Below are positions 6,585 to 10,254 of a stretch of 10,254 bases of DNA, piece by piece (the stretch's first letter is position 1; the number at the start of each line of letters is the position of its first letter). Under the pieces are notes generated by a model. The model was not told the origin of the DNA. It ran no database searches and worked only from the letters and a program-made list of their open reading frames with translations. Origin of the DNA: Campylobacteraceae bacterium. Lineage in GTDB: Bacteria > Campylobacterota > Campylobacteria > Campylobacterales > Sulfurovaceae. The stretch is from the NCBI GenBank assembly GCA_026985655.1, contig JALSQB010000220.1, positions 1 through 10,254 on the forward strand. The letters are read 5' to 3'. The position numbers and the translations under genes are program-made.

Positions 6585-6626
6585 ATTATCTAATTAACAG
6601 AACCTGTTAATTAGATAATTTTTTTT
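6585..6626 (+). repeat. Perfect 16-bp inverted repeat with 3-nt loop and T-run
   Basis: The left arm 6585-6600 and right arm CTGTTAATTAGATAAT (6604-6619) are exact reverse complements around AAC. The plus strand continues with seven more Ts to 6626. Only the plus strand has the T-run, so as RNA it would be a rightward intrinsic terminator. No plus-strand gene ends nearby: the ABC-F stop is 1.2 kb upstream. It may stop antisense or readthrough RNA, act as an operator for a dimeric regulator, or insulate the gene at 6714. The stem is very AT-rich, which is unusual for a terminator. Confidence 0.75.
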
Positions 6627-6668
6627 ATACTTTTTTAAACTTGTTAAGAATTCTCACTAATTTTTTAC

Positions 6669-6674
6669 TATAAA
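6669..6674 (+). promoter_or_regulatory. Possible -10 (TATAAA) for the winged-helix/Mrr-like gene
   Basis: TACTATAAAAT lies 39 nt before the ATG at 6714. A TTGTTA at 6641-6646 is too far upstream (22 nt) to be a good -35. The SD AAGAGGT (6701-6707) is well placed. The inverted repeat at 6585-6619 ends about 50 bp upstream of this -10. Confidence 0.35.
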
Positions 6675-6713
6675 ATCTCTGCAAAACTAGAGAAACAAAT
6701 TAAGAGGTACACT

Positions 6714-7418
6714 ATGTCAATATTACCAACTAAACTTTTTAGCATCGATAAAACAGATTATATTACCTGTACAGAGTTAGCCTATCATTTTAGAATTGAA
6801 CCTCGACAACTCAACCAAATTTTAACCAATATGGGTTGGATCAAGAAAAAACATTTTATCTGGTGGATAGCCACTGAACTAGGTAAAGAAAATGGGGCAA
6901 AAGAGTATGTTGCTAACTATAGCCGTCTTAGTTATGTTTATTGGCATAAAGATATTATGCAAAACGAAGAGCTTCTCTACACCATAGAAAAAACCGTACG
7001 CTCTTACATTGAAAATAGCCTTTATGAAGAGTTTATTAAAGAGTATTACACACAACAAGAATATACTGTTTGGCACTATGCAAAAGATAAAAAACATTGC
7101 GATAAAAATAAAAACATTACCCTTGTCGCTAAAAAAAATAGAGAAATCATTTTAATTCACTGTCGCGATAACCAACTCGATATATCAGTTGATGAATTAA
7201 AAAGTTTTCAAAAACAAAGAGATGAGTTTAAAAAAGAAAATCCCGTTTTTAAAAATTATGATTTAAAACTACATTATTGTATGTCAGGCTTCTTTATGAC
7301 AGAAGAGGCATTTGAGTATGCAGAAGATTTTCAAGATGATATCTCTTATGAAATCATTAAAGGTGATTCATCAAGCACTTGGCTTGACTCTCTTTTATTA
7401 GATAATCAAAAAGCTTAG
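6714..7418 (+). CDS. Winged-helix protein with degenerate Mrr-type restriction-endonuclease-like domain
   Basis: 234 residues. The N-terminal part (about 10-85) has the pattern of a winged helix-turn-helix seen in KilA/antirepressor-like proteins: TELAYHFRIEPRQLNQILTN, GWI...WIATELGKENG, then YVYWHKDI. Residues about 95-170 resemble the Mrr_cat fold: a helix with YEEFIKEYY, a strand YTVWHYAKD, then NITLVAKKNREIILIHCRD (134-152) and a helix ELKSFQKQRDEF. In active members the corresponding places usually read G-I-D-L-I-A and I-Q-C-K. Here D is T136, Q/E is H149 and K is R151, so the nuclease is probably dead. This alignment is from memory and by eye. It may be a DNA-binding regulator or a non-cleaving restriction-like protein. 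It is a single gene with its own promoter region, and its stop overlaps the convergent PPK2 stop by 4 bp. Confidence 0.7.
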   Translation: MSILPTKLFSIDKTDYITCTELAYHFRIEPRQLNQILTNMGWIKKKHFIWWIATELGKENGAKEYVANYSRLSYVYWHKDIMQNEELLYTIEKTVRSYIENSLYEEFIKEYYTQQEYTVWHYAKDKKHCDKNKNITLVAKKNREIILIHCRDNQLDISVDELKSFQKQRDEFKKENPVFKNYDLKLHYCMSGFFMTEEAFEYAEDFQDDISYEIIKGDSSSTWLDSLLLDNQKA

Positions 7419-7433
7419 TTGTAAAAACTAAGC
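7408..7433 (-). terminator. Intrinsic terminator for the PPK2 gene, overlapping both stop codons
   Basis: Arms GCTTAGTT (7413-7420) and AACTAAGC (7426-7433) are perfect complements around GTAAA. On the minus strand the hairpin is followed by TTTTTGATT (from 7412 downward). The stop codons of the PPK2 gene (7415-7417) and of the convergent gene (7416-7418) both lie inside the stem. Confidence 0.7.
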
Positions 7434-8218
7434 ACCTCCTCATCTACTCCTCTAATAAGTTCTTCATTACGATTTTCATAATTTATATTAGACAAGATAA
7501 AACGAATTAAATTTAATCTGGCTCTTTTTTTATCGTTAGCATCTAGCTTACACCAAGGGGCTGTGGCTGTACCTGATTTTTCAAACATTTTATCTCGATA
7601 AACTTCGTATTTATCATAGTTTTGATGTGATTTATAATCCAAATCAGAGAGTTTCCAAGACTTTAAAGGGTCATCTTCTCGGTCCTTAATACGTTTGGCT
7701 TGTGTCTCTTTTGAGATATTGAGATAAAATTTAAACAACATCACACCATCATCTACTAACATCTTCTCAACATCATTTACTTGATTGTAAAAGAGTTCAT
7801 GTTGTGCAGGAGTACAAAAGTCAAAAATAGGTTCAATACCTGCTCTATTGTACCAAGAACGGTCAAAACAGACTATCTCCCCAGCATTGGGAACTTGTTT
7901 TAAATGACGTTGAAAATACCACTGACCAAGCTCTTTGGAGTTGGGCTTAGAGAGTGCCACAGAACGTGCTTCACGTGGATTCCAAAAACGGTTTAAAGAT
8001 TTAATAGAAGAAGATTTTCCCCCTGTGTCCATACCCTCAAAGATAATAAGCAGACGCTTATCATTCTCTATAATCCATTTTTGTAACTTAACCAACTCTA
8101 AATGAAGCTTTAACAGCTCTTCATTGTAAAATTTAGTCTCTATGTTCCCATTTTTTTTAAAGACTTTTTTGGGATTAAGTTTATATTCTGCTAACTCTTT
8201 TGTATAGATTACTTTCAT
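7415..8218 (-). CDS. ppk2: Polyphosphate kinase 2 (PPK2) family protein
   Basis: 267 residues; single-domain PPK2 proteins are usually 230-300. It transfers phosphate between polyphosphate and nucleotides (PPK2 enzymes mostly make NDP/NTP from polyphosphate). Walker A is FEGMDTGGKSSS (60-71), with D64 and K68 expected to be essential; the common form is G-x-D-A-A-G-K-G-G, so GGKSS is a variant. Walker B/substrate motif is CFDRSWYNRAGIEP (117-130). The lid-region motif KDREDDPLKSWKLSDLD (178-194) and APWCKLDANDKKRARLN (220-236) are typical. There is no membrane segment, so the protein should be cytoplasmic. The ATG at 8218 has an SD AGGAG 5 nt upstream. A small frameshifted gene lies 59 nt upstream on the same strand, and a hairpin terminator follows. 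Substrate preference (ADP, GDP or AMP) cannot be told from the sequence. Confidence 0.9.
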   Translation of the reverse strand: MKVIYTKELAEYKLNPKKVFKKNGNIETKFYNEELLKLHLELVKLQKWIIENDKRLLIIFEGMDTGGKSSSIKSLNRFWNPREARSVALSKPNSKELGQWYFQRHLKQVPNAGEIVCFDRSWYNRAGIEPIFDFCTPAQHELFYNQVNDVEKMLVDDGVMLFKFYLNISKETQAKRIKDREDDPLKSWKLSDLDYKSHQNYDKYEVYRDKMFEKSGTATAPWCKLDANDKKRARLNLIRFILSNINYENRNEELIRGVDEEVLSFYN

Positions 8219-8277
8219 CTTTTCTCCTGCTTTATTTTTAACTATTTTACCAACTTAAACTGTTTTGCGTATAATTT

Positions 8278-8516
8278 TTACGATTTTGCCACATCATTTT
8301 TGTGTAATGACTTCATCACAACTTTAAAAACTTTCTCTTCATAAATAGAACGCTCTTTTTTCTCCTTTGAGCATTTTCTTCTTGGTCAAGCAGATATTTG
8401 AAATATTTTTCAAAGTTTTTATTGTCTATTTTGCTTTTATATCTATTGTCAATATCTAATTTTTTTTCATCATTTTTATAAAAAAGAGTATCAAGCTCTT
8501 GAATAGTATATTCCAT
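8278..8516 (-). CDS. Small hypothetical protein encoded in two frames (needs -1 frameshift), or a broken gene
   Basis: The zero frame runs from ATG at 8516 to TGA at 8316-8318 (66 aa, start MEYTIQELDTLFYKNDEKK). The -1 frame is open from 8385 to TAA at 8278-8280 and reads like a continuing helical protein (ERSIYEEKVFKVVMKSLHKN...). In the shared stretch there is AAAAAAG at 8361-8355, in phase as A_AAA_AAG (codons 53-54), the classic dnaX-type slippery heptamer. A -1 slip there gives a 79-residue product with charged helices throughout. AGGAG abuts the heptamer on its 5' side. The alternative is a one-base deletion (pseudogene or read error), for example in the AAAA near 8374-8377. No good SD is placed before 8516; AAGGGA (8539-8534) is 17 nt away. 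I do not recognise the family. Confidence 0.45.
8355..8361 (-). other. In-phase A_AAA_AAG slippery heptamer
   Basis: The minus-strand codons are AGA AAA AAG AGC. Slipping back one base re-pairs AAA AAA and continues with GAG CGT into the longer frame. The same in-phase heptamer also occurs by chance inside the ABC-F gene at 4793-4799 and 5168-5174, where the shifted frame leads nowhere, so its presence alone is weak evidence. Confidence 0.4.
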
Positions 8517-8543
8517 ATTTTCATTATTGATTTTCCCTTTTTT

Positions 8544-8549
8544 AGTATA
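8544..8549 (-). promoter_or_regulatory. Possible -10 for the small gene (and perhaps PPK2)
   Basis: The minus strand reads AATTATACTAAA with a TATACT. A TATAAT lies further upstream at 8569-8564. The 90-bp gap 8517-8606 must hold promoters for genes in both directions. Its AT-richness makes any single choice uncertain. Confidence 0.3.
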
Positions 8550-8567
8550 ATTTTTTTAAGCTTATTA

Positions 8568-8573
8568 TATAAT
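8568..8573 (+). promoter_or_regulatory. Possible -10 (TATAAT) for the thioesterase gene
   Basis: TTATATAATAAC lies 33 nt before the ATG at 8607, with AAGG at 8595-8598 as the SD. Another TATAAT at 8546-8551 is an alternative. Confidence 0.35.
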
Positions 8574-8606
8574 AACTTCTCTACAAACCAAACATAAGGC
8601 TAAATA

Positions 8607-8978
8607 ATGAAAATACGCGTCTATTACGAAGATACCGATGCAGGAGGTATCGTTTATCATACCAATTACATAAAATACTGTGAACGAGCAAGGTCTGAAC
8701 TCTTTTTTTCACGTAACTTAGACCCTACTGATGGAGAAAAATCTGGGTTTGTGGTACGACATATTGATGCAAATTTTTTAGGCATGGCAAAACTGGGTGA
8801 CATGCTCCACGTTACGACTACTTTGGTCAAACAAAAAAATGCATCTGCTGTCCTTAGACAGACGATTACACGAGATAATGACAAAATCTTTGAAATGGAC
8901 ATCACGCTTGTGTTTGTACGCAATGCAAGACCTGCCATTACCCCTGAGATTTTTATTGATATTTTAGAGCAACTCTAA
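8607..8978 (+). CDS. ybgC: YbgC/4-HBT type acyl-CoA thioesterase, hotdog fold
   Basis: 123 residues, close to the 125-135 usual for YbgC. The N-terminal motif YYEDTDAGGIVYHTNYIKYC (6-25) contains the expected catalytic Asp (D11) and His (H18) of the 4-hydroxybenzoyl-CoA thioesterase type, followed by ERARSE on the long hotdog helix. The rest has the alternating strands of the fold (HVTTTLVKQKNASAVLRQTI, IFEMDITLVFVRN). The enzyme hydrolyses acyl-CoA in the cytoplasm. In many proteobacteria ybgC sits in the tol-pal cluster, but here the neighbours are a phosphoglycolate phosphatase and an FAD oxidoreductase, so no Tol link is visible in this window. The start is supported by AAGG 8 nt upstream and by the family's N-terminus. 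Confidence 0.9.
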   Translation: MKIRVYYEDTDAGGIVYHTNYIKYCERARSELFFSRNLDPTDGEKSGFVVRHIDANFLGMAKLGDMLHVTTTLVKQKNASAVLRQTITRDNDKIFEMDITLVFVRNARPAITPEIFIDILEQL

Positions 8979-8979
8979 A

Positions 8980-8998
8980 TCGGACTAAATTTATCCGA
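8980..8998. repeat. Short inverted repeat between ybgC and gph
   Basis: TCGGA (8980-8984) pairs with TCCGA (8994-8998). The inner TAAA/TTTA extends the stem to nine pairs with one bulged C. No T-run follows, so it is not a normal terminator. It covers the place where a -35 for the downstream promoter would lie. Confidence 0.5.
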
Positions 8999-9005
8999 CT
9001 TATGC

Positions 9006-9011
9006 TATAAT
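9006..9011 (+). promoter_or_regulatory. Extended -10 (TGCTATAAT) directly in front of gph
   Basis: The TATAAT ends 2 nt before the ATG at 9014. Transcription starting 6-7 nt further would begin at about 9017-9018, i.e. at the second of two consecutive ATG codons. No SD is visible before either ATG. Together this suggests a leaderless mRNA, or a promoter that matters only for a later gene. Confidence 0.5.
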
Positions 9012-9013
9012 TA

Positions 9014-9694
9014 ATGATGAAATTTTTAAATAAAAGAGTCATCATCTTTGACTTAGACGGCACACTCATTGACAGTTCACCAGACTTGGCATTAGCCATT
9101 AACCACATGCTTACCACCATTGGTAGAACGCCTTTTACCTTAGATGAAATCCACCATTGGGTCGGTAATGGAGCAAGCACATTGGTTAAACGTGCCTTGT
9201 CAGGTTCGGCTACGATTAGTTCAGAGATTGATGAAAAAGAGTTTGAAAATGCTTTAGATATTTTCTTACAGTTCTATGCTAATCATTTGGCTGTTGAGAC
9301 GGTGGTTTACCCTAATGTAATTCAGACGCTCACACAACTCAAAAAACATGGCTACCAATTAGCCATTGTGACTAATAAACCTTTTGATTTTGTAGCCCCC
9401 ATTTTAGAAGCATTAAAACTTAAAGAGTATTTTGAGTTTTATTTGGGAGGAGATTCTCTTCAAGAGCGAAAACCACACCCTGCTCCACTGCTCTATGTTT
9501 GTGAGAAATTTGCTGTTAGCCCAAAAGAGTGTATTATGGTTGGTGATTCTAAAAATGACATCTTATCTGCCAAAGCCTCTCAAATGCAAAGCATCGGTTT
9601 AACTTACGGCTACAATTATGGAGAACATATCAAAATCTATAATCCCGATGTTTACTTTTCTGATTTTGCAAATATAGGAGAGGCTTTATGTTAA
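9014..9694 (+). CDS. gph: Phosphoglycolate phosphatase, HAD superfamily
   Basis: 226 residues, the usual Gph length. It hydrolyses 2-phosphoglycolate (from DNA 3'-end repair or Rubisco oxygenation) to glycolate in the cytoplasm. HAD motif I is FDLDGTLID (12-20) with nucleophile D13 and acid/base D15. Motif II is VTN (T120, N121), motif III is K153 in ERKPHPAP, and motif IV is GDSKND (177-182) with D178 and D182. The helical cap (about 20-95) includes VGNG (50-53), typical of Gph. There are two ATGs in a row (9014, 9017) without an SD; the N-terminus MMKFLNKRVIIFDLDGT fits the family, so one of them is the start. The last 7 nt overlap the next gene, which indicates coupling. Related HAD phosphatases with other small substrates cannot be excluded. 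Confidence 0.88.
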   Translation: MMKFLNKRVIIFDLDGTLIDSSPDLALAINHMLTTIGRTPFTLDEIHHWVGNGASTLVKRALSGSATISSEIDEKEFENALDIFLQFYANHLAVETVVYPNVIQTLTQLKKHGYQLAIVTNKPFDFVAPILEALKLKEYFEFYLGGDSLQERKPHPAPLLYVCEKFAVSPKECIMVGDSKNDILSAKASQMQSIGLTYGYNYGEHIKIYNPDVYFSDFANIGEALC

Positions 9695-10254
9695 AAAACA
9701 ATATAAAAATCGCCATCATCGGTGGTGGTGTAGCAGGAAGTACCACGGCTATTACCTTAGGACAACTTGGTATGAATGTGACCCTTTTTGAAAAAGAGTC
9801 TTCACTTGTTTCTGGTCCTCCCTTTTGTCATTTACACGCAGGAGGAAACCTCTACCGTGAAATCTCTAATGAGCAGTGTGTAACCCTACTCAAACAGTCC
9901 ATAGACTTTGCAAAGTTTTACCCTTTTGTGGTTGATCATAGACCCACAGTTATTGCACTACCCACAACAGACAAAAGTAGCCCACAAGATTTACTGCCTC
10001 GCTTAGATTTATTGGTTAAAGAGTATGAAAAACTTATTACAAAAGATACAAAAAATCAAGTTTTAGGCGAAAGTAAAAACTACTATAAACTCTATGAAAA
10101 AGAGAAATTAGAAGAGCTAAAAAAAGCACAAGCCCCAAGCATTCCAAGAACTTCTGATGAGTGGATGATAAGCCTTGCCCAAAATTTAAATTTAGAAAAA
10201 ATACAATTTCCACTCATTTTAGTACAAGAATATGGCTTAAATCTTTTTCGTTTG
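9688..10254 (+). CDS. DAO-type FAD-dependent oxidoreductase, 3' end beyond window
   Basis: The ATG at 9688 lies inside the end of gph (7-nt overlap) and has an excellent SD, AGGAG at 9676-9680, 7 nt upstream. The frame is open to the window end (189 residues). The N-terminus IKIAIIGGGVAGSTTAI is a Rossmann FAD-binding site with G12-x-G14-x-x-G17, and the strand end VTLFEKES supplies E35 for the ribose hydroxyls. A characteristic SGPPFCHLHAGGNLYREI (42-59) follows. No membrane segment or cysteine cluster is visible so far. The family is the broad DAO/malate:quinone-oxidoreductase-like group; I cannot name the substrate from the N-terminal part. Overlap with gph raises the possibility that glycolate or another 2-hydroxy acid is the substrate, but that is speculation. 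Confidence 0.8.
   Translation, partial: MLKNNIKIAIIGGGVAGSTTAITLGQLGMNVTLFEKESSLVSGPPFCHLHAGGNLYREISNEQCVTLLKQSIDFAKFYPFVVDHRPTVIALPTTDKSSPQDLLPRLDLLVKEYEKLITKDTKNQVLGESKNYYKLYEKEKLEELKKAQAPSIPRTSDEWMISLAQNLNLEKIQFPLILVQEYGLNLFRL

Noticed and set aside
6879..7097. Minus-strand 72-aa ORF
   Set aside because: It is antisense to the winged-helix/Mrr-like gene, which has an SD and domain structure.
8456..8524. 22-aa ORF on the minus strand starting at ATG 8524, with AAGGGA 9 nt upstream
   Set aside because: The SD fits it better than the 66-aa frame, and it might be a leader peptide, but the sequence is a short Ile/Lys/Phe-rich run expected by chance in such AT-rich DNA.
8666..9180. Minus-strand ORFs 8666-8938 and 8953-9180
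   Set aside because: They are antisense to the thioesterase and Gph genes, whose catalytic motifs are intact.
1..10254. CRISPR arrays, IS elements, tRNA or rRNA genes, prophage genes
   Set aside because: I saw no regularly spaced repeats, transposase or integrase motifs, or tRNA cloverleaf sequences on either strand.

Overview
The window is AT-rich bacterial DNA with tightly packed genes, short overlaps and promoters recognisable mainly by a TATAAT-like -10. Gene content and protein style fit a free-living member of the Campylobacterota (Sulfurimonas / Sulfurospirillum / Arcobacter-like). This is my inference from family resemblance, as no rRNA or other marker is present. I see no tRNA, IS element, integrase or CRISPR array.

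Layout. (1) 1-3365, minus strand: a probable five-gene operon. In transcription order it holds a 50-aa acidic/basic helical protein, a TIGR02757/DUF2400 protein, a 69-aa two-helix membrane protein, a Cache/PDC sensor domain fused to four membrane helices, and a Ste24-type M48 membrane protease cut by the window edge. (2) 3366-5408: a divergent promoter region, then a Uup-type ABC-F ATPase on the plus strand. (3) 5402-6490, minus: an Amidase_3 N-acetylmuramoyl-L-alanine amidase whose 3' end overlaps the ABC-F gene by 7 bp. (4) 6491-7418: a regulatory region with a perfect 16-bp inverted repeat, then a plus-strand winged-helix + Mrr-like protein whose nuclease active site looks destroyed. (5) 7415-8524, minus: a PPK2 polyphosphate kinase, preceded by a small gene split over two frames at an A_AAA_AAG site. 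(6) 8607-10254, plus: a YbgC-type thioesterase, phosphoglycolate phosphatase and the start of a DAO-type FAD oxidoreductase.

Most genes are housekeeping: envelope remodelling (amidase, YbgC, M48 protease), translation/DNA-associated ATPase (Uup), phosphate and glycolate metabolism (PPK2, Gph). The points worth a second look are these. Two genes (DUF2400 and amidase) have no ATG/GTG/TTG where the protein should begin, and each has a purine-rich Shine-Dalgarno-like stretch 6 nt before an ATC. A small gene needs a -1 frameshift to give a full product. An Mrr-like protein has lost all three visible catalytic positions and sits behind a long perfect palindrome. A Cache sensor lacks the usual N-terminal membrane anchor and is encoded beside a membrane protease. 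I found no clear new multi-gene system. The sensor/protease operon and the degenerate nuclease are the best candidates for something undescribed.
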